DNA of 64,000 bases from NCBI GenBank assembly GCA_913056345.1, contig CAJXMH010000005.1:1-64000 (forward strand), in the 5' to 3' direction. This DNA comes from an uncultured Flavobacteriales bacterium (GTDB lineage Bacteria > Bacteroidota > Bacteroidia > Flavobacteriales_E > Vicingaceae). The notes beneath the pieces were generated by a model. The model was given only the letters and a program-made list of their open reading frames with translations. It searched no databases and was not told the DNA's origin. This document shows, piece by piece, positions 25,351 through 34,351 of the stretch. The first letter of the stretch is position 1; each line of letters starts with the position of its first letter. Both the position numbers and the translations under genes were made by a program.

Positions 25351-25358
25351 TACCTTTG
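25351..25358 (+). promoter_or_regulatory. -7-like element TACCTTTG
   Basis: Exact TAnnTTTG match in the 142-bp gap before the 1856-aa gene, 84 nt ahead of its ATG. No TTG occurs at the preferred distance, so use is uncertain. Confidence 0.3.
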
Positions 25359-25442
25359 TTAATGAAAAAATATCAAAATATTCTGCTAGTGTTTTAATGT
25401 CACAATATTTGTAAAACAGTCTGCTATTTGCTTAAACTATAA

Positions 25443-28400
25443 ATGAGAAAATTTATCGCCATCCTTTTTGCTTTGCTGTTCGCATCAGTTTTTCAGCTGA
25501 CTGCGCAGAACAATGTAGGTTCCGAAGAAGAGCTGAAAGAAAAAGCCAACGAATTATTTGAAAAAGAGAAATTGGTTGAGGCAAGTTCTCTCTATGCTCA
25601 GTTATTGAGTTTATATCCGCAGGACGCCACCTACAACTATCGCTATGGAGCCTGTTTGCTGGCCTCTGATGAGGATAAAGAAAAAGCCTTAAAGTACTTG
25701 ACCTTTGCAACTGCCAAACCCGGAACTGATCCCTTAGCTTTTTATTATCGAGCAAGGGCGCATCACTTAAATTATGAGTTTGCAAAGGCTGTAAAGTTTT
25801 ATAGCCGCTTTAAAAATAAGGCAAGCACAGATCAGAAGGAAAAGTATCAGATCGAGCGGAAGATCGAGATGTGTAAAAATGGTAATAGCCTATTGAGTCG
25901 TTTAAACGAGGTTCAGGTGATCGATAAACAATCGATTTCTAAAGCTGACTTTTTTAGAATTTACGACCTAGAAGGAATAGACGGTAAGGTAATTACTGTG
26001 CCTGAAGAGTTTTTGAGTAAAGAGGATAAGAAAAGAGAAGAAGCATCTATTATGTACCTCGCTCCAGGTGGGAGTGAGGTTTATTATGCCTCATACGGTA
26101 AGAAAGGAGAAAATGGGAAAGATATTTATAAGCGAGTAAAGCTAGGTAACGGAAATTGGAGTGATGCAGTTAGTTTAGGGGCATCAATCAATACACCTTT
26201 TGATGAAGACTATGCCTTCTTGCATCCTGATGGAAGAACCCTATACTTTGCCTCTAAAGGGCATAGCAGTATGGGAGGCTATGACCTTTTTCGCTCTACT
26301 TTTGATCAAAGTGTTGCAGATTGGACAGCACCTGAAAATCTTGACTTTGCCTTCAGTTCAGCCGATGATGACATTTTATTTATTACTGACCAGTCAAAGA
26401 GTTTAGCATATTTTGCTTCAAACCGAAACAATGAAGCAGGTCAATACACGGTTTATAAAGTATTGGTTGAGAAAGCTCCCGCAGAACTTTCTGTGATCAA
26501 AGGAAAATTTACTGCCGAAGACCAAAGCGGCAACCTAAAGGCAAAGATTACCGTGATCGATGCTGCAAGCAATCAGACAGTCGGCACTTTTGAAACGGAT
26601 AAGAATGGTAATTATACTATTGAGATTCCTTCAAATGGGGGTACCTATCAATTCAACTTAGAAACGTCTGAAGATGCTCCTATTCATACAGGCATGATTG
26701 AAATACCGAAGCAGGAGGAGTTAGCTGTTTTGGGTCAAGAGCTTCGCTTAGTTGGGACTGGTGAAGACCAGACTTTGGCCATTAAAAACATATTTGATGG
26801 CAGTGCTGCAAGCAATCAAAATACTTCCGGTCCTGTCGTTTCTTCAGAAGTGCTTAGACAAAAAGCACGACTAGAAGTAAACATAAAAGAGGATCAACTT
26901 ACTACTGACCAAGCAAATGAACAGCTTGCGGAGGAAGTCAAAAGTAAGGAAGAGGAAAAGTCATCTGCTGAAAATCTGAAAAATGTAGCTGCAGGATCTA
27001 ACTCTGACAATTCTGAAGCAGAAACATCGAATACATATAACGAAAAAGAAGATCCTGCTGCTGTCTCCGCTAATAATGAGGAATTGCTTGCAGCTGCTGA
27101 TCAATTAGTAGGCGAACGGCAAGTAGCTTTAGACTTGGCAGATAAAGCAGTAGATGTTGCTTATGAACAAGCCGTCGAAGATCAGAATGAGGCAAAAATT
27201 GCTTTAGAAGACCTTGAAGAACAAAAGAAAGCTGGAGCTTCAGCGGCTACACTAGAAGCGAATCAATCATTTGCAGGGGAATCTATTGCAGGCTTAGTGC
27301 ACAACAATGAATTAGTCGATGACTTCCAAAGTATTAAAAAGCAAAAGCAAGAAGCTTATCAAAATACTGCTTCGCTAAAAGTAAAATTGGAGCAGGCCTT
27401 GGAGCAAGGTCAAACAGCTGAGGCTGAAAAGCTATTGCAGCAAATGCAGCAGCAATCAGATACGAAAGATGAGATGGATGCTTTGCGTTACTTGGATAGA
27501 AGCAAAGCTGAAATCAAAGAACAGCTTCAATTGAATCAGGTCAAAACAGAAAGCTTTAGTGGCAAGCAAACCGCACTTCAGGCTGAAAAAGAACAGATTA
27601 ATGATCAGTTAAGCACTTTAAGGAGTGCTCAAAAGAAGGTCTCTTCATCTAAACGAGAAGAAATTAAAGAGAAAATTAGTCAGCTAGAACTAGATTCAGC
27701 TGACATGAATTATCAATATGTTAAAGCAGCAAACGACTATCAAAATTCTATTGACAGAGAAACAGCCTTGCAATTAAAGTTGCAAGAAGTAGAGTTGGCA
27801 GAAAGCAAGATTAAGAGCAAAGAATATGCCCCTGAAGAAGCCGACCTCGATCAATTTGATCAACTACAAGCTAAAGCCAATGAATTGAAATCTCAACCAT
27901 TCTACGAGCCTTATGATTTGGAAATAGCATCGGTTTTTGCAGATAATGCTCAAGGCGAAAGTGAGGTTTCAAGCGGGGATTCGAATTCGACTGCTGTTGA
28001 CCAAGCTGCGCCTGCAATCGAAAGCGTTGAAGAAACTGATTTGGCAACTGTATCCAATCCTGATGCTGCGGCAGAAGACATTACAGAAAGTCTAAACAGC
28101 TTAAATGCCAATTATGAAAACCAATTAAACCAAGCAGGGGAATTAGAAACAGAAGATCTTAATCCTACTCAGACTCAAGAGCGATTAAAGGTTTATAATG
28201 CATGGGAAGCTGATTTGCAACAGACGCTTAAAAAGGAAGAAGCTGCTTTAGCACTTGCCACTGAAGAAGAAGATAAGCAGCAGTATCAACAGAATGTAGC
28301 TAAACTTAATCTTGATCTAGAGCGCGTGAGCTCTAAGAAGAATAAGTTGACTCAGCTTGAGAATCAGTCAGCCTCTAACATGGTTGCTAATAATCAAGAG

Positions 28401-31013
28401 CAAGCCATAAAAGATCCTGATAGCAAACCCAAGGCTTCATCAGTTATTAGCGAAGAAGACTTAGCCGATATAGATGCTAGTAGTGTAATTGAAGATCCAA
28501 GAGGAGCCTTTGATTTTAAACAAACCTTTAACTATGCTTCAGGGGCTTCGTTAGGTGAACTTAAAGGTGCTAAGCGTTCCTTGGCACAAGCAAAACTGCT
28601 TAATGATGAGGCGAGAAGATCAAAAGAGGATGCCTTTAGCTTACCCACAGTAGAAGCACGTAATCAAGCTTTTGAGAAAGCCAATAGTTTAGAGGATGAA
28701 GCAGAGAAAAAGCAAATTGAAGCTGCCTATCAGTATGCAAGAGTAAATCAAGAGGAATTCTACAACAATGCGAATATGTTGAAGCAAATCAATGATTATG
28801 AAAGAGAATTCGAGTCCAATAATTTAGATATTGCCAATCTCTTGGCAGATGAAGCCAAATCATATTACGAGCAAGCACTTAATATAAGGGCTCAGGTTGA
28901 TACCACTGAAAGATTGTCAAGAATTGAAGCTGATCTTCAAAAGGCTTATGATCTTGAAATGTTGGCTTTGAAAAAGCAGGGAGAAGCGCTTAATAAACTC
29001 GATATAATAAACACAGAATACGAGTCTGATCTTCAAGAAACAAGCACTGCATCAGTTCAAGAAAACAATGCACTTAACCAACTTAAAAGAGAGCAAACCA
29101 TTTATGATGCAGAAGTTCTATCAGTGAAAGATGCATCAGTTGCAAGGCAAAAAGCAGATTCCTTGACTGCTGCTGTTAGCACCCTTCAAAAAGCGGTCGA
29201 TTCAATGAAATTGGCAGCTGAAAAACTTCCTGTTGGAGCAGAAAGAGATGCTTTAGTCAGTACATACAATGAGCAAATAGAAGAAGCAGAGCAGTTAAAA
29301 GCTAAGGCCTCTGTTTATTATGAGCGTGAAGAGCAGATCAACTCAGGAAAGGATGAGGAGTTAAATAAAGAATTAGCTGTTGCGCTTGTTAAACCTTACC
29401 AATCTAATATTAGCCAAACGATTGACCTTGACACAGTAGATGTTGACGATGAAAGGGCTGAAGTAGTCCTGAATTCACAGGCTTATATCAATTATGTAAA
29501 CCGAGCACAAGCAAGAGCTAACTTGACTAAAGAAGCTACCGTAGCTTATGAAGAAAGCAACCGTTTGCAAGATGAACAGATCAACCTTAAGAAACAAGCG
29601 ATCGCCCTTCGTTCCAAAGCAGCCAAAGTCGAAGACAATGCAGAAAAAGGAAGGCTGATCAAGTCTGCTACCGTAATTGAACAGCAAGCTACTCAAAATG
29701 AAGCTAAGATCGATTCGCTGAATAATTTGATGAAGGTGAAAAACCTGATGGTGCAACAAGCAGAGACAGATATGCGCAATGCCATAGCCTCTTTAAGTAA
29801 GATAGAGCAAGCTGAAATTCAAAAATTAGCACTAGAAAATGTACAAGCTGATCCGATAGTACTTGAACCACAAGCATTGGCAGAGAACAACACAGCCAGA
29901 ATAGACCAAGGTGAATTTGCATCCTCAGAGCAAAGCCAGACAATTGAAGCCGCAGAAACTTTAGATCAAAATGAGCTTGATTTGAATGAAAGTACTGCGA
30001 CGCAGGACAATAATCAATTAGCTGAAGTTGAGCCCAGTAAGGAAACGGCTACTTCGCAAGAGAGTAAACCAATAAACAACAATCAACCCAGTAAGCCTGC
30101 GGAGGACACTCAATTGAATTCCACTCAAGAAGAAGAAGGAAGCGCCGTTGAGATAGGAAATACAGATAGAAGTGAGAAGGAGTCGGGAGTTTTAGAAGCT
30201 AAACAAACTAATTTCTCCCCGACAGAGATACCCCGTATGGTAAAATCAGCTATTTTCGAGACTTTATCTCCAACTGAATCAGCCTACAATAGCAGCAAGC
30301 CTATTCCTGTGGCAAGCAAAGAAGAATTACCCGAAGGTTTGATATACAAGGTACAAGTTGGCGCATTTAGAAACCCTATTTCTCAGGCTCATTTTAAAGG
30401 TTTCGCGCCCTTAATGGCAGAAAAAACTTCAACAGGAATTACACGTTACACGGCAGGTTTCTTTGTAACTGAAACTACCGCTATTCAAGCAAGAAATAAA
30501 ATAAGAAATTTGGGATACAGTGATGCTTTTGTAGTGGCCTTTTTTAATGGTGAAAGAATCTCTATTAATCGTGCAAGAGGGATAAACCCCAATCAAACTA
30601 ATCCTCAAGGATCGCTTGCTAATATCGATGCAAACTCAACTAATCCAAACAACAACTCATCTGCTACTTCAAATGAAAGTATTACAGATAATAAAGCTCT
30701 AAGCAGGGATTTTAATAAGACAGGAATGGCCAAAGTTCAAAATATAGCAAGCCAGAGCAACCTGATCTTTAGCGTGCAAATTGGTGTTTTCTCTAAACCC
30801 GTGAAAGCAGAAACCTTTAATTTAGATGAACTTTACGTGAAAGAGCTTCCCGCCGGACTTATTCGATACAACGCAGGGGTCTATCAAACTGCTGCTGAAG
30901 CTGAACAAGCTAAAAATCGTATTGTTAGCCAAGTAAAGGATGCTTTTGTGGTTGCCTACTACAAAGGAAAAAGAATTAGCATTAATGAAGCTGCAAGAAT
31001 TCAGAATCGATAA
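25443..31013 (+). CDS. Giant PorE-like envelope protein: TPR, PD40 propeller, CRD, coiled coil, two SPOR domains
   Basis: Product of 1856 aa. A signal peptide ends near residue 22 (SVFQLTAQ). TPR helices cover about 24-130. A PD40/WD40-like propeller covers about 195-345 (YLAPGGSEVYYASYG, HPDGRTLYFASKG, YDLFRSTF). A carboxypeptidase-regulatory-like beta domain covers about 350-425. Residues about 470-1560 are Glu/Lys/Gln/Ala-rich coiled coil. Two SPOR domains end the protein (1633-1712, YKVQVGAFRN; 1774-1853, FSVQIGVFSK). SPOR domains bind denuded peptidoglycan glycan. The front half matches the order in the T9SS protein PorE, which ends instead in an OmpA-like domain. It probably spans the periplasm and links the cell wall to an outer-membrane complex. 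It is followed at once by clpS. Confidence 0.88.
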   Translation: MRKFIAILFALLFASVFQLTAQNNVGSEEELKEKANELFEKEKLVEASSLYAQLLSLYPQDATYNYRYGACLLASDEDKEKALKYLTFATAKPGTDPLAFYYRARAHHLNYEFAKAVKFYSRFKNKASTDQKEKYQIERKIEMCKNGNSLLSRLNEVQVIDKQSISKADFFRIYDLEGIDGKVITVPEEFLSKEDKKREEASIMYLAPGGSEVYYASYGKKGENGKDIYKRVKLGNGNWSDAVSLGASINTPFDEDYAFLHPDGRTLYFASKGHSSMGGYDLFRSTFDQSVADWTAPENLDFAFSSADDDILFITDQSKSLAYFASNRNNEAGQYTVYKVLVEKAPAELSVIKGKFTAEDQSGNLKAKITVIDAASNQTVGTFETDKNGNYTIEIPSNGGTYQFNLETSEDAPIHTGMIEIPKQEELAVLGQELRLVGTGEDQTLAIKNIFDGSAASNQNTSGPVVSSEVLRQKARLEVNIKEDQLTTDQANEQLAEEVKSKEEEKSSAENLKNVAAGSNSDNSEAETSNTYNEKEDPAAVSANNEELLAAADQLVGERQVALDLADKAVDVAYEQAVEDQNEAKIALEDLEEQKKAGASAATLEANQSFAGESIAGLVHNNELVDDFQSIKKQKQEAYQNTASLKVKLEQALEQGQTAEAEKLLQQMQQQSDTKDEMDALRYLDRSKAEIKEQLQLNQVKTESFSGKQTALQAEKEQINDQLSTLRSAQKKVSSSKREEIKEKISQLELDSADMNYQYVKAANDYQNSIDRETALQLKLQEVELAESKIKSKEYAPEEADLDQFDQLQAKANELKSQPFYEPYDLEIASVFADNAQGESEVSSGDSNSTAVDQAAPAIESVEETDLATVSNPDAAAEDITESLNSLNANYENQLNQAGELETEDLNPTQTQERLKVYNAWEADLQQTLKKEEAALALATEEEDKQQYQQNVAKLNLDLERVSSKKNKLTQLENQSASNMVANNQEQAIKDPDSKPKASSVISEEDLADIDASSVIEDPRGAFDFKQTFNYASGASLGELKGAKRSLAQAKLLNDEARRSKEDAFSLPTVEARNQAFEKANSLEDEAEKKQIEAAYQYARVNQEEFYNNANMLKQINDYEREFESNNLDIANLLADEAKSYYEQALNIRAQVDTTERLSRIEADLQKAYDLEMLALKKQGEALNKLDIINTEYESDLQETSTASVQENNALNQLKREQTIYDAEVLSVKDASVARQKADSLTAAVSTLQKAVDSMKLAAEKLPVGAERDALVSTYNEQIEEAEQLKAKASVYYEREEQINSGKDEELNKELAVALVKPYQSNISQTIDLDTVDVDDERAEVVLNSQAYINYVNRAQARANLTKEATVAYEESNRLQDEQINLKKQAIALRSKAAKVEDNAEKGRLIKSATVIEQQATQNEAKIDSLNNLMKVKNLMVQQAETDMRNAIASLSKIEQAEIQKLALENVQADPIVLEPQALAENNTARIDQGEFASSEQSQTIEAAETLDQNELDLNESTATQDNNQLAEVEPSKETATSQESKPINNNQPSKPAEDTQLNSTQEEEGSAVEIGNTDRSEKESGVLEAKQTNFSPTEIPRMVKSAIFETLSPTESAYNSSKPIPVASKEELPEGLIYKVQVGAFRNPISQAHFKGFAPLMAEKTSTGITRYTAGFFVTETTAIQARNKIRNLGYSDAFVVAFFNGERISINRARGINPNQTNPQGSLANIDANSTNPNNNSSATSNESITDNKALSRDFNKTGMAKVQNIASQSNLIFSVQIGVFSKPVKAETFNLDELYVKELPAGLIRYNAGVYQTAAEAEQAKNRIVSQVKDAFVVAYYKGKRISINEAARIQNR

Positions 31014-31014
31014 T

Positions 31015-31299
31015 ATGATGAGCACAGAACAACATATTCAAGAAGAAGAGTTATTGGTAGAGGAGAAGGTTAATGATTTCAAGCATGACTTGATTGTTTA
31101 TAATGATGACGTGAATACATTCGACCATGTGATCGAATGCTTAATTAGTATTTGTAAGCATAGTAAAACACAAGCAGAGCAGTGCACTTATATCATTCAT
31201 TATAAAGGAAAGTGTGCTGTAAAAAAGGGAAGCAAAGAAATCTTAATGCCAATGTTATTAGCTTTGCAAGAGCAAAATCTATCTGCAAAAATCAAATAG
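31015..31299 (+). CDS. clpS: ATP-dependent Clp protease adaptor ClpS
   Basis: Product of 94 aa from ATG 31015 (a second ATG follows directly). The signature DLIVYNDDVNTFDHVIECLI, the KTQAEQC helix and the HYKGKCAVKKG strand are ClpS. ClpS delivers N-degron substrates to the Clp ATPase. The start lies 1 nt after the stop of the giant SPOR-domain gene, and a lipoprotein protease gene begins 5 nt downstream, so these may share a transcript. The likely partner in this window is ClpC (57914-60565); no ClpA is seen. Confidence 0.94.
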   Translation: MMSTEQHIQEEELLVEEKVNDFKHDLIVYNDDVNTFDHVIECLISICKHSKTQAEQCTYIIHYKGKCAVKKGSKEILMPMLLALQEQNLSAKIK

Positions 31300-31304
31300 A
31301 ATAA

Positions 31305-32096
31305 ATGAAAAAAGCACTCATAGTTTTAGCCACTAGTTTTTTATTGTGGCAATGTTCAACTGTGCCAATCACAGGAAGAAAGCAAGTGAAATTGCTGCCG
31401 ACCAGTCAGATGCAAAGTATGAGCTTCAGCCAATATGACCAAGTAAAGCAGCAAGGTAATTTATTGCCGGATAGTGATCCACGTGTGAAAATGGTTAAAG
31501 AAATTGGAAGTAAGATTTCCGCTTCAGTTGATCAATTCTTAGCCGAGAATGGAATGAAAGATCGGGTAAAGGAATTCTCTTGGGAGTTTAATGTCACAGA
31601 TGAAAATACGGTTAATGCCTGGTGCATGCCCGGTGGTAAGGTCATGTTTTATACAGGTATTTTGCCGATATGTGATGGTGAAGCTGGTATTGCAACTGTA
31701 ATGGGTCATGAAATAGCTCACGCTGTTGCAAGACATGGTAACGAGCGAATGAGCCAAGGTTTGGCCGTTCAAGCAGGTGGAATGGCTTTGTCGGTTGCTC
31801 TTCAAGAAAAGCCTGAAATGGCCCAGAACTTATTTTTATCGTCTTACGGTGTTGGTTCGCAGTTAGGGGTATTGAAATTTTCGCGTTTACATGAATCTGA
31901 AGCTGATAAACTGGGGCTGGTTTTTATGGCTATGGCAGGTTATGATCCTGGAGCAGCTGTCGGCTTTTGGTCTCGTATGGCGAGTCAAAAAGGCGGTCAA
32001 GCACCTCCTGAATTTTTAAGTACTCACCCTAGTGATGAGCGTAGAATTCAAAATATAAAAAACTATCTACCGAAGGCTAGAAGTTATATGCCATAA
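31305..32096 (+). CDS. M48 family metalloprotease, lipoprotein
   Basis: Product of 263 aa. The lipobox LLWQC predicts Cys17 lipidation. The zinc motif is His135-Glu136-xx-His139 (MGHEIAHAVARHG), with the downstream ESEADKLG Glu ligand. The early PITGRKQ segment is characteristic of LoiP/YcaL/BepA-type proteases. The usual role is quality control of outer-membrane proteins in the periplasm. It is the last gene of the run starting with the giant SPOR protein, and a strong terminator follows its stop codon. Confidence 0.93.
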   Translation: MKKALIVLATSFLLWQCSTVPITGRKQVKLLPTSQMQSMSFSQYDQVKQQGNLLPDSDPRVKMVKEIGSKISASVDQFLAENGMKDRVKEFSWEFNVTDENTVNAWCMPGGKVMFYTGILPICDGEAGIATVMGHEIAHAVARHGNERMSQGLAVQAGGMALSVALQEKPEMAQNLFLSSYGVGSQLGVLKFSRLHESEADKLGLVFMAMAGYDPGAAVGFWSRMASQKGGQAPPEFLSTHPSDERRIQNIKNYLPKARSYMP

Positions 32097-32125
32097 AAAA
32101 AGGTCACCATTTGGTGACCTTTTTC
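32097..32125. terminator. Bidirectional terminator between M48 protease and THX genes
   Basis: The stem AAAAGGTCACC / GGTGACCTTTT around an ATTT loop (core arms 32101-32108 and 32113-32120) is followed by T-runs on both strands. It serves the convergent genes ending at 32096 (plus) and 32145 (minus). Confidence 0.85.
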
Positions 32126-32144
32126 ATTATTACTAGTTTTTAGT

Positions 32145-32396
32145 CTAGTCGCTTTCTTTCTTGGTGGTTTTCTTTTTAGTGGTGGTTGATTTTTTCTTTG
32201 TTGTGGTAGTTTTTTTACTTGCAGCTTTTTTTGTGCTTGTGCTAGCCTTTTTACTACTGCTTTTCTTTTTTTTCGGAGCAGCTTTTTTTGGTTTTTCAGC
32301 TTCGGGATTATCCTTATTGCTTTTTTTTGGTCTACTTACGCCATATGATCCTGCTCTTCGCTTTCCTTTTTTAGTCTTAATATCTCCTTTACCCAT
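32145..32396 (-). CDS. 30S ribosomal protein THX with long Lys-rich tail
   Basis: Product of 83 aa from the ATG at 32396. The first 26 residues (MGKGDIKTKKGKRRAGSYG) match the small 30S protein THX known from Thermus, which is only about 26-30 aa. Residues 27-83 are a Lys/Ala/Ser/Thr-rich tail with KKTTTTKKKSTTTKKK-like repeats, resembling histone H1 or AlgP tails. Upstream in-frame codons to 32498 are rejected because a good promoter (32434-32465) lies between them and the chosen ATG. The tail may bind rRNA or DNA; this is inference. It lies downstream of HU and is separated from it by a terminator. Confidence 0.85.
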   Translation of the reverse strand: MGKGDIKTKKGKRRAGSYGVSRPKKSNKDNPEAEKPKKAAPKKKKSSSKKASTSTKKAASKKTTTTKKKSTTTKKKTTKKESD

Positions 32397-32433
32397 AAAG
32401 TCTAGTTTAATTACGTTTAAAATTCCAACTTGG

Positions 32434-32465
32434 CAAAGATATAAATTTTGACTTCTAAGCCAAAA
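32434..32465 (-). promoter_or_regulatory. Promoter of the THX gene
   Basis: The minus strand reads TTTTG - 19 nt - TATCTTTG, a full match to the Bacteroidota primary sigma consensus (TTTG-N19-TAnnTTTG). The -7 element ends 37 nt before the ATG at 32396. Confidence 0.8.
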
Positions 32466-32480
32466 GTAAAGGATTTGGGC

Positions 32481-32506
32481 AAAAAAAAACCTGCACAATG
32501 TGCAGG
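32481..32506 (-). terminator. Rho-independent terminator of the HU gene
   Basis: In minus-strand direction: stem CCTGCAC / GTGCAGG with a 3-nt ATT loop, followed by nine T. It lies 22 nt beyond the HU stop and just ahead of the THX promoter. Confidence 0.9.
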
Positions 32507-32528
32507 CCTTTTCTTTTGGTTTGGTGTT

Positions 32529-32798
32529 TTATACCTTAGCTGATAACTCGCTACCGGCTTTGAACTTAACCACGTTTTTAGCAGGAATGTTAATTTCTTT
32601 TCCTGTTTGAGGGTTTCTTCCTTTTCTTGCTGCTCTTTTAGATACAGAGAAAGTTCCAAATCCAACTAGAGCCACTTTGTCTCCTTTTTTAAGTGCACCA
32701 CCTGTTACATCTAGGAAAGAATCCAACGCTCTTTTTGCGTCTGCTTTAGAAAGATTTGCACCGTCGGCCATAGCCTCAATTAATTCTGCTTTGTTCAT
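32529..32798 (-). CDS. HU family DNA-binding protein
   Basis: Product of 89 aa from the ATG at 32798. The sequence [25 protein letters not shown], the [13 protein letters not shown] arm and the [13 protein letters not shown] beta-arm with its Pro are classic HU/IHF. It compacts and bends DNA as a dimer. A strong promoter lies at 32852-32881, inside the open frame that extends upstream, so the extension is rejected. The terminator at 32481-32506 makes it a single-gene unit. Confidence 0.96.
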   Translation of the reverse strand: MNKAELIEAMADGANLSKADAKRALDSFLDVTGGALKKGDKVALVGFGTFSVSKRAARKGRNPQTGKEINIPAKNVVKFKAGSELSAKV

Positions 32799-32851
32799 TT
32801 GATAAGAATTTAGGTTAATAAAATATTTTAATACTTCCTTAGAAGCATCTA

Positions 32852-32881
32852 CAAATATAGACGAAAAGACAAGTGGTGCAA
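32852..32881 (-). promoter_or_regulatory. Promoter of the HU gene
   Basis: The minus strand reads TTG - 19 nt - TATATTTG, matching the Bacteroidota consensus. The -7 element ends 53 nt before the HU start codon. Confidence 0.78.
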
Positions 32882-32989
32882 GGATTCTAGCTAAAAACAC
32901 CCAATATTGTTGAAAAGTACAACTGAATGTTAATAACTGCACTGAAACTCACGCTAGTAAAGGCTTTTAGTAATATTCTGATTGAAATT

Positions 32990-33397
32990 TTAATGACCGG
33001 TTATAAAATGGCGATCCTCGCCTTTAAATTCTGGAGCTTGGATGGATATCACCTCTAAGGGTGTTTTTGAGCTTACTTTAACAGCATGGATGGTTTCAGG
33101 AGGTATAACAACAAAGTCGCCTACTTTTATTTGAATAGAGCTATCGCCTAGTTGCATTGTTGCTTCTCCTTTTATTACTTGCAATGATTCTGTATGCCAT
33201 TGATGGAAATGTACCCTGACACTATCCTTTACCTTGATCCCAAATGATGAACAGCGTTCATCCGTATCTAGTTGAATTACTTCTATGTTGTTTTGAGTGC
33301 TAAATTCAAGCTTGTCAGCAGAAAAATGAGTTTGGGCTGAAGTAGTATTTACAATTAAAAGTATGGCGCTTAAAAAAACAAAAGTTTTCACATACAT
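32990..33397 (-). CDS. Secreted cupin-domain protein
   Basis: Product of 135 aa with a signal peptide ending near residue 21 (IVNTTSAQ). A single cupin barrel covers about 45-125: motif 1 is HFHQWHTESLQVIKGEA with His, His and Glu metal ligands, and motif 2 is PPETIHAVK. The function of such small periplasmic cupins is not defined. Its start overlaps the end of fmt by 10 nt, so it is translated from the fmt transcript. Confidence 0.85.
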   Translation of the reverse strand: MYVKTFVFLSAILLIVNTTSAQTHFSADKLEFSTQNNIEVIQLDTDERCSSFGIKVKDSVRVHFHQWHTESLQVIKGEATMQLGDSSIQIKVGDFVVIPPETIHAVKVSSKTPLEVISIQAPEFKGEDRHFITGH

Positions 33398-34350
33398 AGT
33401 TTATAGTTATCGAAATTAAAGCCGTTTAACAGTTCGCTGGTTTTCATTCTTCGTTTTCCCTCTACCTGCAACTCTTCTATTACAAGCGTGTCATTTTTAC
33501 AGCCAACCAATAGCATCCCGTCCTTTTGCATAAGGTCACCCTTTCCAAGTTTTTCCTCCCCTAAATATTCGCTTAATTGGTAGATCTTAACATTCAATTT
33601 TTTATCATTAACTGCATGGCGTATGCAAGTCCATGCTGCAGGATAGGGGCAAAGTCCTCTTACTAAGCGATCAATTTGCTTAGCATCCTGCGTCCAGTCA
33701 ATTTCACAATCACCCCTATAGATCTTGGGCGCTTTTTTAAGGCCATCTTGCTGTTCAGCAGATTGTGGTCTGATTTTATAATTGTTGTTTTGAATTGCTT
33801 CCAAAGTTTTTAAAACCAATTTCGCACCAACTTCCATTAATTTGTCATGAAGGCTGCCTGCGGTTTCATTAGCTTCTATTTTTAGCTTACTTTGATCAAG
33901 TAGATCCCCCGTATCAATTTCGTGTTTTAGAAAAAAAGTGCTCACACCGGTTTCTTTCTCCCCATTAATGATGGCCCAATTTATTGGAGCTGCACCTCTG
34001 TATTGAGGTAAAAGAGAGGCATGTAAGTTAAAGGTTCCCAAAGGTGGACTATTCCAAACAGATTCAGGCAGCATTCTAAAGGCTACAACAATTTGGAGAT
34101 CTGCCTTATAATTTTTCAGTTCATTTAAAAATTCCGGAGATTTTAAATTCTTTGGCTGTAAAACAGGTAATTCATGTTCTTGCGCATATTTCTTTACTGC
34201 TGATTGTTGAACTTTTCTACCTCTTCCTGCTTCTCTGTCAGGGGCTGTAACAACAGCTACAATTTGATTATTATTTTCATGTATTGCTTTAAGGCTTGCA
34301 ACTGCAAATTCAGGTGTGCCATAAAAAATAATACGTAGTCTTTTATCCAT
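33388..34350 (-). CDS. fmt: Methionyl-tRNA formyltransferase
   Basis: Product of 320 aa. It starts with the IIFYGTPEFAVASL strand, contains the formyl-transfer signature FNLHASLLPQYRGAAPINWAI with the catalytic Asn and His, and has the C-terminal OB-like domain (ICPYPAAWT-type GLCPYPAAW). It formylates initiator Met-tRNA in the cytoplasm; def at 13366 removes the formyl group later. It lies 1 nt after the MATE gene and overlaps the cupin gene. Confidence 0.96.
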   Translation of the reverse strand: MDKRLRIIFYGTPEFAVASLKAIHENNNQIVAVVTAPDREAGRGRKVQQSAVKKYAQEHELPVLQPKNLKSPEFLNELKNYKADLQIVVAFRMLPESVWNSPPLGTFNLHASLLPQYRGAAPINWAIINGEKETGVSTFFLKHEIDTGDLLDQSKLKIEANETAGSLHDKLMEVGAKLVLKTLEAIQNNNYKIRPQSAEQQDGLKKAPKIYRGDCEIDWTQDAKQIDRLVRGLCPYPAAWTCIRHAVNDKKLNVKIYQLSEYLGEEKLGKGDLMQKDGMLLVGCKNDTLVIEELQVEGKRRMKTSELLNGFNFDNYKLCM

Positions 34351-34351
34351 A

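Noticed and set aside
32161-32451. Plus-strand frame rich in Phe/Val/Leu opposite the THX gene
   Set aside because: It is the complement of the Lys-rich THX tail; hydrophobic runs arise automatically from reading AAA/AAG codons backwards.
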